Notes under the pieces: generated by a model
Seen by the model: only the letters and a program-made list of their open reading frames with translations
Databases searched by the model: none
What the model was told of the DNA's origin: nothing
Position numbers and translations under genes: made by a program
Shown here: positions 5,829 through 12,033 of the stretch, in pieces
How the letters are laid out: the number at the start of each line of letters is the position of its first letter
Position numbering within the stretch: the stretch's first letter is position 1
IMG/VR virus record: IMGVR_UViG_3300045051_000222
Coordinates: 1-35,248 of that record
Reading direction: 5' to 3' (one strand)
DNA: 35,248 bases
Origin: a virus

Positions 5829-6211
5829 TGGCTGTTGATTTTCGGAAGATGGATTTCGCGGAACTCCTGGCTGACGGACCGAAGTATCTGTGGGTCACCC
5901 AGCAGACATACGAGAACCAGATCCTGGTGCTGGCCCAGGCGCGGGAGGTGTTGGCCGATACAACCGTTGCCTACTTCAAGGCGATGGCTGACAATTACGC
6001 CAACTCGATCAAGCAGGGCGTGAAGGTCACAACGGCCAAGAAGGCGGCCGAGGAAGCCTCGGTGTCCGAATACGCCGCCATGATCAAAGCCGAACAGCAG
6101 AAGAAGACAATACAGGGCTACTGTGACGCCACGCGTGAAAGGCTGATGACGATCAAGATCCTCATGCGCGTGGACCCGAACTCGCTCCCGGTGACGGGAA
6201 GGGGGCAGTAA
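5828..6211 (+). CDS. Helical hypothetical protein
   Basis: The 127-residue protein is almost wholly alpha-helical by composition (MAVDFRKMDFAELLADGPKY...). Long Ala/Lys/Glu runs in the middle (TTAKKAAEEASVSEYAAMIK) could form a coiled coil. No family is recognised. It is coupled to the helicase loader (TAATG) and to a small Cys-rich protein downstream (TAATG), so it probably acts in DNA replication or repair. Confidence 0.65.
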   Translation: MAVDFRKMDFAELLADGPKYLWVTQQTYENQILVLAQAREVLADTTVAYFKAMADNYANSIKQGVKVTTAKKAAEEASVSEYAAMIKAEQQKKTIQGYCDATRERLMTIKILMRVDPNSLPVTGRGQ

Positions 6212-6366
6212 TGAAAATGATCTGTCCGAACCACAAAGACTGCAATTACGAGCACAAGTCCAACATTCCGGGATGCCATTGCGTTGAACACGAGAAGAAC
6301 CCGATATGCTCCGAATACCTCGAGGAAGGCAACTGCCCCAAGTGCGTTCCGGTCAAGGACGAGTGA
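6211..6366 (+). CDS. 51-residue Cys/His-rich mini-protein
   Basis: MKMICPNHKDCNYEH opens a protein with six further Cys, including CHC and CPKC. The spacing ICx5C resembles the N terminus of the protein at 6995-7243 and an internal motif of the one at 2058-2363, so these may share a metal-binding module. It overlaps the previous stop (TAATG) and its own stop overlaps the next start (TGATG), which supports it as real. Function unknown. Confidence 0.65.
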   Translation: MKMICPNHKDCNYEHKSNIPGCHCVEHEKNPICSEYLEEGNCPKCVPVKDE

Positions 6367-6752
6367 TGTTCAGGCAATCGTATTTCAAGGACCGCAGGTT
6401 CTCCAAGAGGTTACCGGGCAACCGTTCGACCAAGTACGGGAACGTCAGCAAGAACTACAACGGGTCGATGTATCACAGCCTCAAGGAGATGCGCTTCGCT
6501 ATGGACCTGGACCTCCAACTCAAGGGCAAGGCCATCGCCGGGTGGGAACGTCAGGTGAAGATGGATCTCCGGGTCCACGGCCAGCACGTGACGAATTACT
6601 ACGTGGACTTCCGCGTCACGCACCTTGACGGCCTGGTCGAATACGTCGAGGTCAAGGGGTATGAGACCCCGGAATGGAAGTTGAAGTGGAGGCTGTTCGA
6701 GATTCTGATGAACGCGGAACATCCGCTGGCAAAACTTACGGTAGTGAGGTGA
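6366..6752 (+). CDS. DUF1064-like nuclease
   Basis: The 128-residue protein fits the phage DUF1064 family, predicted PD-(D/E)XK endonucleases. It shows KYGNVSKNYNGSMYHSLKEM (about 18-37, including the conserved Ser-Lys-Glu), a YYVDFRV strand with the catalytic-type Asp, then EYVEVKGYETPEWKLKWRLF with the E-x-K pair. It may act on recombination or replication intermediates. The frame opens further upstream, but ATG 6366 overlaps the previous stop (TGATG) and is preferred. Confidence 0.82.
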   Translation: MFRQSYFKDRRFSKRLPGNRSTKYGNVSKNYNGSMYHSLKEMRFAMDLDLQLKGKAIAGWERQVKMDLRVHGQHVTNYYVDFRVTHLDGLVEYVEVKGYETPEWKLKWRLFEILMNAEHPLAKLTVVR

Positions 6753-6755
6753 ATC

Positions 6756-6998
6756 ATGGGACGCAGGGCGTACACGATGGACGATTGGAGACGGAGGCTG
6801 TCCGCGCTGGAGATTGAAAAGCGAACCGCCTCGACCAAGCGGCTGATCTGCATCAACGTGTCGATCTGGAAGATACGCCGGATGCTTCACGCCGCCAAGT
6901 CATCGCCGAACGTGGTGAGCGCGAGCGTCCTGGAGATGCGGAACAGCAGGGCCATACGGAGGATGTGGAGCACCGGGTGGGGCGAGGACGTGGCATGA
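6756..6998 (+). CDS. Small basic hypothetical protein
   Basis: The 80-residue protein is rich in Arg (MGRRAYTMDDWRRRLSALEI...) and predicted helical. The basic helices and small size allow nucleic-acid binding, but no fold is recognised. The ribosome site GAGGTGA overlaps the end of the DUF1064 gene. Its stop overlaps the next ATG (ATGA). Confidence 0.6.
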   Translation: MGRRAYTMDDWRRRLSALEIEKRTASTKRLICINVSIWKIRRMLHAAKSSPNVVSASVLEMRNSRAIRRMWSTGWGEDVA

Positions 6999-7243
6999 AG
7001 CGGATCTGCGAACACGCCTACCACTGCGAAGAGGTGGACTGCAACGCGCAAAAGGCGCACGGGTGCGTCAGTCCGTTTCTGACGAACTGCAACCTGACCG
7101 GGAAGAACCTCCAGCAGGTCGAGTGCGTAGAAATAGACCCGGCATACGAACGAATCGACCGCGCGTTGCGAATGACGCTCAACGATATCAGGCTGGTCAT
7201 CGCGTGTAGGTCGGCCAGCGAGGAATCCAGGAAGACGGCGTAA
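6995..7243 (+). CDS. Cys-rich small protein with CEHAYHC motif
   Basis: The 82-residue protein starts MKRICEHAYHCEEVDCNAQK. This motif is shared with the C-terminal half of the 2058-2363 product (VCEHAFHCNNVDC) and loosely with the 6211-6366 product. Cys at C-x5-C-x4-C plus a nearby His could bind a metal ion. The C-terminal helix (YERIDRALRMTLNDIRLVIA) is amphipathic. An upstream in-frame start exists at 6965, but ATG 6995 gives the usual four-base overlap. Function unknown. Confidence 0.65.
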   Translation: MKRICEHAYHCEEVDCNAQKAHGCVSPFLTNCNLTGKNLQQVECVEIDPAYERIDRALRMTLNDIRLVIACRSASEESRKTA

Positions 7244-7287
7244 TTTTAACCCCCCACGGCACGGAGCCTTGAGGTAGGAGGATTGAA

Positions 7288-7491
7288 ATGGAATTAATAA
7301 CCAAACAAGAACTTTTTGAGAGATTTATTTTGCACCGTGATATTTGGGGTCATGCCTCAAAACTTAAAACAAATAAAGAACAACAGGAGTATTTAATTTT
7401 ATGCGAAAAAACGGGATATATGAAAAGGTTGAATGAATTAGAAAGAAAGGCAAGTGCGACAAGAATGGCCTTAGGTGTAATTCCACACTAA
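7288..7491 (+). CDS. AT-rich small hypothetical protein
   Basis: The 67-residue protein (MELITKQELFERFILHRDIW...) is helical and charged. A TAGGAGG ribosome site lies 9 bases upstream of ATG 7288. Its codons favour A/T (AAA, TTA, ATA, AAT), unlike the G/C-ending codons of nearly every other gene here, which suggests recent acquisition from an AT-richer source. It is flanked by 44 and 29 bases of noncoding sequence rather than overlaps, consistent with insertion between two older genes. No family recognised. Confidence 0.65.
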   Translation: MELITKQELFERFILHRDIWGHASKLKTNKEQQEYLILCEKTGYMKRLNELERKASATRMALGVIPH

Positions 7492-7520
7492 ACCCGGGCG
7501 CGGATACGCAGGAGGAGCAA

Positions 7521-7805
7521 GTGAAGAAGCAACCAACAGTTAGGGATGTTATTAAATTATGGCTTGTTACAAAGGGATGTGACGGACTGGCGGGTTACGA
7601 CTGCGGGTGTGGTCTTGATGATTTGATGACCTGTGACTCCGACCCATCGAATTGTGTTGCTGGGAAATGTCGTCCGGTCACGGAAGAAGAGCGAGGGGAA
7701 ACCGAGTATGATTACATCGTTGATCCTGTTTATTTCGAGGAAGAAGAAGACCACCCGTCCACCGCGGCCCAGTTGCTCTCCAAATCTGACGGGGGTGGGA
7801 AGTAA
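7521..7805 (+). CDS. Acidic Cys-containing hypothetical protein
   Basis: The 94-residue protein (MKKQPTVRDVIKLWLVTKGC...) begins with a helix like those of small phage proteins. It contains a Cys cluster (GCDGLAGYDCGCGLDDLMTC, about 19-38; then C45 and C50) and a strongly acidic tail. GTG start at 7521, five bases after AGGAGGAG. The stop overlaps the csrA ATG (TAATG), so it may be translationally coupled to it. No family is recognised; metal binding is possible. Confidence 0.65.
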   Translation: MKKQPTVRDVIKLWLVTKGCDGLAGYDCGCGLDDLMTCDSDPSNCVAGKCRPVTEEERGETEYDYIVDPVYFEEEEDHPSTAAQLLSKSDGGGK

Positions 7806-7966
7806 TGCTCGTGCTGTCGCGAAAGGTCCAGGAGAGGGTGACGGTAAAGATATTCGATGTCGAGTTCGATATCGTCATCTGCGAACTGCTGCCCTCTGGT
7901 GTGAAACTCGGAATCGACGGTGACAGCGAGCTGGTCAAAGTGCAGAGAAAAGAAAAATCAACATAG
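7805..7966 (+). CDS. csrA: Phage-encoded CsrA/RsmA-type translational regulator
   Basis: The 53-residue protein begins MLVLSRKVQERVTVK, the nearly invariant CsrA start (MLVLSRKVGE...). It keeps the second half as well: SGVKLGIDGDSELVKVQRKE against the family VrlGIeAP..vsVhREE. L4 and R6 and the later Arg (R48, at the position of CsrA R44), which form the RNA-binding face, are conserved. CsrA dimers bind GGA motifs in hairpin loops and Shine-Dalgarno sites and change translation. The ATG overlaps the preceding stop (TAATG), and the ParB-like gene starts 11 bases after the stop. It could retune host metabolism or time phage genes; the AP of the family is changed to DG. Confidence 0.9.
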   Translation: MLVLSRKVQERVTVKIFDVEFDIVICELLPSGVKLGIDGDSELVKVQRKEKST

Positions 7967-7976
7967 GAGGTCGGTT

Positions 7977-9407
7977 ATGAAGGTTTCGGAGTTGAAGGTC
8001 GCTGACTTGAAGGTCAGCAAGGACAACGTCAGGCAGATGGACGATTTGAAGGACCTGGCGGCCAGCATCAAGGAGAAGGGGATTTTACAGCCCCTGCTGG
8101 TGACGGACAAGGGCGAGATCATCGCCGGGGCCCGGCGGTTCAAGGCCGCGCAGATGGCCGGGTTGGAGACGGTCCCCTGCGTGGTCAGGGAGGACGCGGA
8201 GGAAGCGCAGGACCTGCGGGTCATCGAGAACCTGCAGAGGGAGAACCTGCCGCCCCTAGACGAGGCGCAGGCCATCGACAAGATGCGGAAGGCCGGGGTT
8301 GACATCGAGGAGATCTCCAAGCGGATCGGCAAGACGAAGGGCTACGTCTACCAGCGGCTCAGTCTCCTGGAGCTCCCGGCCTCGGCGCAGAAGCTCATCA
8401 AGTCGGGAGAGCTGCCCATCTCCTCGGCCCTGCTCCTGCTCCGGGTGGACCCGACCAGGCGCGAGGCGTTCTTCAAGGGGCTCGGCGAATGGAGGCTCAA
8501 GGATTTCGATATCGTGAAGGAAGCCGTCGAGGCCGAGAACCTGATCCTCAAGAAGGCCACGTGGAAGCTGAACGACCCCACGGTCCTGCCGGACGCGGGC
8601 GCGTGTTCGCAGTGCCAGAAGCGGACCGGGCGCGACCCTTCGCTGTTCCAGGGGCTGACCGAGAACGACACCTGCCTGGACATCAAGTGCTGGAAGAACA
8701 AGGAAAAGGCGGCGCAGGCCGTCAAGATCATGCAGTACGAGGCGAAGGGCAAGAAGCTGGTGGTCGGCGCGGAGGCGAAGCGGATCGAAAACGGAAGTGC
8801 CTACTGCGCCATGAACGAGCGGTCGTACCAGATCAGGAGCGACCTCCCCATGAAGCAGCTGCTCAAGGACAAGGAAGTCGAGACGGTGTTCATCGAGCGG
8901 GAGGACGGCAAGGTCGCGGAATACGTCAAGCTGTCCGATGCCATCAAGGTCCTGCCGAAGTCGGTGGTGGGTCAGCAGGTCGGCCGCCAGGAAGACCCGA
9001 AGGAGAGGGCGCGTCAGGAGAAAGCCGAAGCGATTGACGAGCTCGTCAGCAAGATGGCCCTCGGGCTCGTCATGGACAAGGTGGAGAAGTCCGGCCTGAC
9101 CACGGAAGTGCTCAGACTTCTGGTAGAGATGGTGGACGATAACGTCTACGCTGACGACAAGCCCGAGATCGACTACAAGAAGGCCAAGCCCTCCGAGATG
9201 CACCGTTTCCTGGCCGCGTGCCTGTTCCTGGAAAACTTCGAGGACCAGATGATCAAGCTGTGCAAGATCGACACAAAGGCCCTGCGGGAAAAGGCGAAAG
9301 AGGAGTACGAGGTCCAGCAGATCAAGGACAAGGCCGACGGGAAGAAGCCCGCGGCGAAGGCCGAGGAAGCCCCCGAGGAAAGCGAGGACGAAGAAGAAGA
9401 CTCATAA
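7977..9407 (+). CDS. ParB/Spo0J-like DNA-binding protein with Cys4 insert
   Basis: The 476-residue protein has an N-terminal ParB domain with GEIIAGARRFKAA (about 46-58) and ENLQREN (84-90), then a helix-turn-helix (about 108-132, ISKRIGKTKGYVYQRLSLLE). A four-Cys motif (C210, C213, C233, C238) follows, as in plasmid and phage ParB-like proteins. The C terminus is long and acidic (EAPEESEDEEEDS). The first two motifs are those used for CTP binding in ParB. No ParA gene is present, so classic partition is doubtful; a transcriptional or maintenance role is as likely. RBS AGGAGG overlaps the csrA stop. Confidence 0.85.
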   Translation: MKVSELKVADLKVSKDNVRQMDDLKDLAASIKEKGILQPLLVTDKGEIIAGARRFKAAQMAGLETVPCVVREDAEEAQDLRVIENLQRENLPPLDEAQAIDKMRKAGVDIEEISKRIGKTKGYVYQRLSLLELPASAQKLIKSGELPISSALLLLRVDPTRREAFFKGLGEWRLKDFDIVKEAVEAENLILKKATWKLNDPTVLPDAGACSQCQKRTGRDPSLFQGLTENDTCLDIKCWKNKEKAAQAVKIMQYEAKGKKLVVGAEAKRIENGSAYCAMNERSYQIRSDLPMKQLLKDKEVETVFIEREDGKVAEYVKLSDAIKVLPKSVVGQQVGRQEDPKERARQEKAEAIDELVSKMALGLVMDKVEKSGLTTEVLRLLVEMVDDNVYADDKPEIDYKKAKPSEMHRFLAACLFLENFEDQMIKLCKIDTKALREKAKEEYEVQQIKDKADGKKPAAKAEEAPEESEDEEEDS

Positions 9408-9415
9408 CCAACCCA

Positions 9416-9460
9416 AGCCGGGCCGGGGTGTTGGGAGGCTCCCGGTCCGGCTGTATTTAC
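9416..9460 (+). terminator. GC-rich hairpin, probable terminator after the ParB-like gene
   Basis: AGCCGGGCCGGGG (9416-9428) pairs with TCCCGGTCCGGCT (9440-9452) over 13 positions with two G-T wobbles, followed by GTATTTA. The stem is strong but the T-run is poor. Its place between two separately started genes supports termination. Confidence 0.5.
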
Positions 9461-9490
9461 GCTTAAAGTTTAACCACTTTATGCCGTAAA
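9456..9490. promoter_or_regulatory. Nested dyad upstream of the integrase gene
   Basis: TTTACG (9456-9461) and CGTAAA (9485-9490) form an outer perfect inverted repeat. AAAGT (9465-9469) and ACTTT (9476-9480) form an inner one with the same centre near 9473. The block lies 17 bases before the integrase ATG, just ahead of its GAGGTGG ribosome site. It could be an operator for the integrase or a recombinase-binding site. I see no good -35/-10 pair here. Confidence 0.4.
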
Positions 9491-9506
9491 ACAAGCGAGG
9501 TGGAAC

Positions 9507-10496
9507 ATGAACTCGCGAGCTGTAGCAAGACAAAACAACCTCTCGAAGAACCTGGCGCATCTGGCAGTTCTTTCCAGCATTTCGATAAAGCTCAGAAAGT
9601 TTCCTGTGGGGGAAATACTACTGAAGCACTTCGACACCTACGTCAGAAGCAACTTGTTGAGCTGGAAGAATTATCGGTACATCCTGAACAACATATTAGC
9701 GTTTTACGGAAAATATGACCTTCCGGAGATCACGAACCAGTCCATCGAGGAGTTCAAGGCGTTCCTGATCCGGATGCATCCGAAGATGAGGCGAACGTCC
9801 ATCAACAGGCATTTGCAGTACCTCAGGTCGGCTCTGAACGTGATCCGGGGGTGGGATGAGAACTTACCTGTTCCGGAGCTTCATTTCAAGCTCTACCCGG
9901 AGAACGACATCCACGACACCGTGGCGTTCTCCGAGATGGAGGTGGCCCGGATGCTCCAGTACCTCCACGACAGACTGCCCAGGAGCGAGTATCTGCTGAC
10001 CTTCATGATGATCGCCCTCAACACGGGGCGCAGGAAGGGGGAGGTCCTGGGCCTGACCAGGGCTCGTGTAGACTTCGTCCGGGACATCATCCACCTGCCG
10101 AGGGGGAAGAACGGTAGGGTCAAGCGCGTCAAGATGAACCAGGTGCTCAAAGCCTACCTCCTGGACCTCAAGCCGAACGGGCCCTACTGGGTCAACATCG
10201 ACGGGGAGCGAATCCACGACATCCGGCACTCATTCAAGAATATGCTGGTAGCCCTCAACATCTACCGCCCCGGCCTGAGACCCCACTGCACGCGGCATAC
10301 GTTCGCCACGAAGGCGCGGGAAGAGGGGTGCGACCTCCTGACACTCAAGACCCTCCTGGGTGTCTCCTCTGTTGAAATGGTCGAGAGATACGCGGAGATC
10401 AGCAACAAAAGCCTGACGAAAGCGGTGGAATCGGCCTCATTCGACCTCCCAGAGCCAGCACCAAGACGTAAACAACAGAATAACAACAAAATATAA
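9507..10496 (+). CDS. int: Tyrosine recombinase / phage integrase
   Basis: The 329-residue protein has an N-terminal SAM-like DNA-binding region (about 35-120) and a catalytic domain. R176 lies in NTGRRKGEVLGL, a likely catalytic Lys near 201, H260 and R263 in HCTRHTFAT, and nucleophile Y295 in MVERYAE. The second His/Trp position usually in LGHSS is Val here (LLGVSS). A second, upstream HDIRHSF (237-243) echoes the HxxRH motif. It would integrate the phage, probably at a tRNA gene given the tRNA-Pro half at 264, or resolve genome dimers. An almost perfect inverted repeat follows the gene. Confidence 0.9.
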   Translation: MNSRAVARQNNLSKNLAHLAVLSSISIKLRKFPVGEILLKHFDTYVRSNLLSWKNYRYILNNILAFYGKYDLPEITNQSIEEFKAFLIRMHPKMRRTSINRHLQYLRSALNVIRGWDENLPVPELHFKLYPENDIHDTVAFSEMEVARMLQYLHDRLPRSEYLLTFMMIALNTGRRKGEVLGLTRARVDFVRDIIHLPRGKNGRVKRVKMNQVLKAYLLDLKPNGPYWVNIDGERIHDIRHSFKNMLVALNIYRPGLRPHCTRHTFATKAREEGCDLLTLKTLLGVSSVEMVERYAEISNKSLTKAVESASFDLPEPAPRRKQQNNNKI

Positions 10497-10513
10497 AATT
10501 AATAATCAGCAAA

Positions 10514-10557
10514 CTACAGAATGACAGCATTTTAAAAGTTATGTTGTCATTCTGTAG
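10514..10557. repeat. 17-bp inverted repeat with 10-bp spacer beside the integrase gene
   Basis: CTACAGAATGACAGCAT (10514-10530) faces ATGTTGTCATTCTGTAG (10541-10557). The outer 13 bp are perfect, one inner pair is G-T, and the spacer is TTTTAAAAGTT-like and AT-rich. No T-run follows on either strand, so it is not a good terminator. Arm and spacer sizes resemble tyrosine-recombinase sites such as loxP (13-8-13). It ends 20 bases before the ATG of the next gene, so an operator or an mRNA hairpin controlling that gene is the alternative. Confidence 0.6.
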
Positions 10558-10577
10558 GTTTACACATATTCTTCGGT

Positions 10578-10859
10578 ATGGCGAATAAACGAAGACTTCC
10601 GCTCACGGCTTCACAGACAGCACAAAAACCACTGACAAGTAAAATCGCCCAGCACAGGCAATTCATCGACAGCGAGATCCGGAATGCAAGCAAGGAGGCG
10701 GCGTTCAAGATCCTGGAGCGGGTTAGCCGTGATGGGTTCGAGGTCTTTCCGCGCGTTGAGATATTCAATGGCCCCAGAACCATCAAGGCGCATGTGACAA
10801 TCGTTGTCAAGCTCGACGATATCGACCAGGGATCAGAAGAAAACAAGGAGGCATCGTGA
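10578..10859 (+). CDS. Small basic hypothetical protein
   Basis: The 93-residue protein (MANKRRLPLTASQTAQKPLT...) has a basic N terminus, a helix (DSEIRNASKEAAFKILERVS) and a beta-rich C-terminal part (FEVFPRVEIFNGPRTIKAHV). No family is recognised. There is no clear Shine-Dalgarno before the ATG; the inverted repeat at 10514-10557 occupies the leader. The stop overlaps the next GTG (GTGA). Confidence 0.6.
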   Translation: MANKRRLPLTASQTAQKPLTSKIAQHRQFIDSEIRNASKEAAFKILERVSRDGFEVFPRVEIFNGPRTIKAHVTIVVKLDDIDQGSEENKEAS

Positions 10860-11281
10860 AGCGAGACATGAAGAGTCAGTATGGCGGAGACAGGTTCGTC
10901 TACGAAAAAACGAGGAAATCCGTTTCGGTCGCCACTGCTCGGGTGCAGGCGGCGGCTCACGCTTGCAGCCCTCTGCCGAAAGGTGAAGACTCCCTGTTCG
11001 GCAGGTTCTCCGTCTGGCTGGGCCGTACGTGGGTCGGAAAGCTCTGGCGGTCCATCGTATCTCCGTCCAGACGCGCTGCCATTCGTCTCGACTCGTCCAC
11101 GGTCCCCATCGGATTCGAGCATGCGTACTCCTGTTGCGGACAGAAACTGCGCCCCGTATGGAAGCGCAAGCGCAGGGGCGGGCGGTATTACATTCACCAC
11201 TTCAAGTGCCTGGTCTGCAAATCCACAACCGTCTATCGGTGGGATACCAGCTACCGCAGGATCTTCCAGGCGGATTTATGA
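10856..11281 (+). CDS. Zinc-ribbon-like hypothetical protein
   Basis: The 141-residue protein ends in a putative zinc ribbon: CCGQKL (about 103-108) and CLVCKS (about 127-132) separated by a basic, Tyr-rich hairpin. The first 100 residues are basic with a hydrophobic patch (LFGRFSVWLGRTWVGKLWRS). GTG start at 10856 overlaps the previous stop, with AAGGAGG six bases upstream. Nucleic-acid binding is plausible; no family is recognised. It lies in the gap between the early genes and terminase, where regulators are common. Confidence 0.65.
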   Translation: MKRDMKSQYGGDRFVYEKTRKSVSVATARVQAAAHACSPLPKGEDSLFGRFSVWLGRTWVGKLWRSIVSPSRRAAIRLDSSTVPIGFEHAYSCCGQKLRPVWKRKRRGGRYYIHHFKCLVCKSTTVYRWDTSYRRIFQADL

Positions 11282-11517
11282 AGCGAGGCCGAAAGCCGTT
11301 CACGCGGGAGCATCTTGCGCTCATCCTCCAGAATCTGGAGAAAATCCCGGACAAGACCCCGAAGGACCTAGCGCGAATAGGCACAATCCGGAGAAGACTG
11401 GGGATATTCACCTACGGGCGCGGGCAGACGAAGGACAACAAGCTCACGATTATCAAGGTCAAGGACTACATCAAAAACGGCGGCAGCCTCAGGGGATGCA
11501 AAGTGGTGGATCTGTGA
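11278..11517 (+). CDS. Small basic hypothetical protein, possibly DNA-binding
   Basis: The 79-residue protein (MKRGRKPFTREHLALILQNL...) is strongly basic at its start, with a segment IPDKTPKDLARIGTIRRRLG that could be a helix-turn-helix. It overlaps the preceding gene (ATGA). It is the last gene before a 105-base gap ahead of the packaging genes, a place where late-gene activators often sit, but this is only positional. Confidence 0.55.
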   Translation: MKRGRKPFTREHLALILQNLEKIPDKTPKDLARIGTIRRRLGIFTYGRGQTKDNKLTIIKVKDYIKNGGSLRGCKVVDL

Positions 11518-11622
11518 AGGGGGCAAGCGCTGACCTCGGATAACTCTTCGAAGATTCGACAAAAAACATCAACAAAAATCGACCTTCACAAGGAATCGGC
11601 TGTTTCGTGCTTACCTTCAAGC

Positions 11623-12027
11623 ATGCCCAAAAAGCAGAGCAACAGGGAATATGCAGGGAAGCCCTACGCTGTCGGAAAAGGCAAGCCCCCGAAGCACTCT
11701 CAGTTCAAGCCAGGCCAGAGCGGAAACCCGAAGGGGAAGCCCGCCATGCCGAAGGAAATCAGGGACCTCATCGGAACCCATGCCGTCGAAATCGTAAACG
11801 CAATGGCCAAGAAGGCGAAGGCCGGGAACGCCCGCGCCGCGGAAGTCCTGCTTAAGAGGCACACTCCCGCGTTGACCTCAATCGAATTCAAGGGGGAGAT
11901 GAAGGACAAGAGCGCGCCCCCCCTGATCCTGGCTCTCCAGAAGCTCGAACAGACAATCTCTCAGGATCCTGGGTCAACTCCTGAAAAGAAAGAGGAGGAC
12001 ACCAGCAACCCCCCTCCCGCGACGTGA
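11623..12027 (+). CDS. DUF5681-type protein, probable terminase small subunit
   Basis: The 134-residue protein contains QFKPGQSGNPKGKPAMPKEI (about 27-46), the signature of DUF5681 proteins. These are usually found directly before large terminase genes, as here, and probably recognise packaging sites. The middle is a helical region (IVNAMAKKAKAGNARAAEVL) and the C terminus is Pro/Glu-rich and disordered. No Shine-Dalgarno is evident before ATG 11623. The terminase starts seven bases after its stop. The role in pac/cos recognition is inferred from position. Confidence 0.75.
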   Translation: MPKKQSNREYAGKPYAVGKGKPPKHSQFKPGQSGNPKGKPAMPKEIRDLIGTHAVEIVNAMAKKAKAGNARAAEVLLKRHTPALTSIEFKGEMKDKSAPPLILALQKLEQTISQDPGSTPEKKEEDTSNPPPAT

Positions 12028-12033
12028 TATTCC

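Noticed and set aside
8256-9203. 315-residue minus-strand frame opposite the ParB-like gene
   Set aside because: It is a mirror of G/C-ending codons in the ParB-like gene, Leu/Arg/His-rich, with no ribosome site.
10514-10557. Intrinsic terminator after int
   Set aside because: The stem is AT-balanced and neither side is followed by a T-run.
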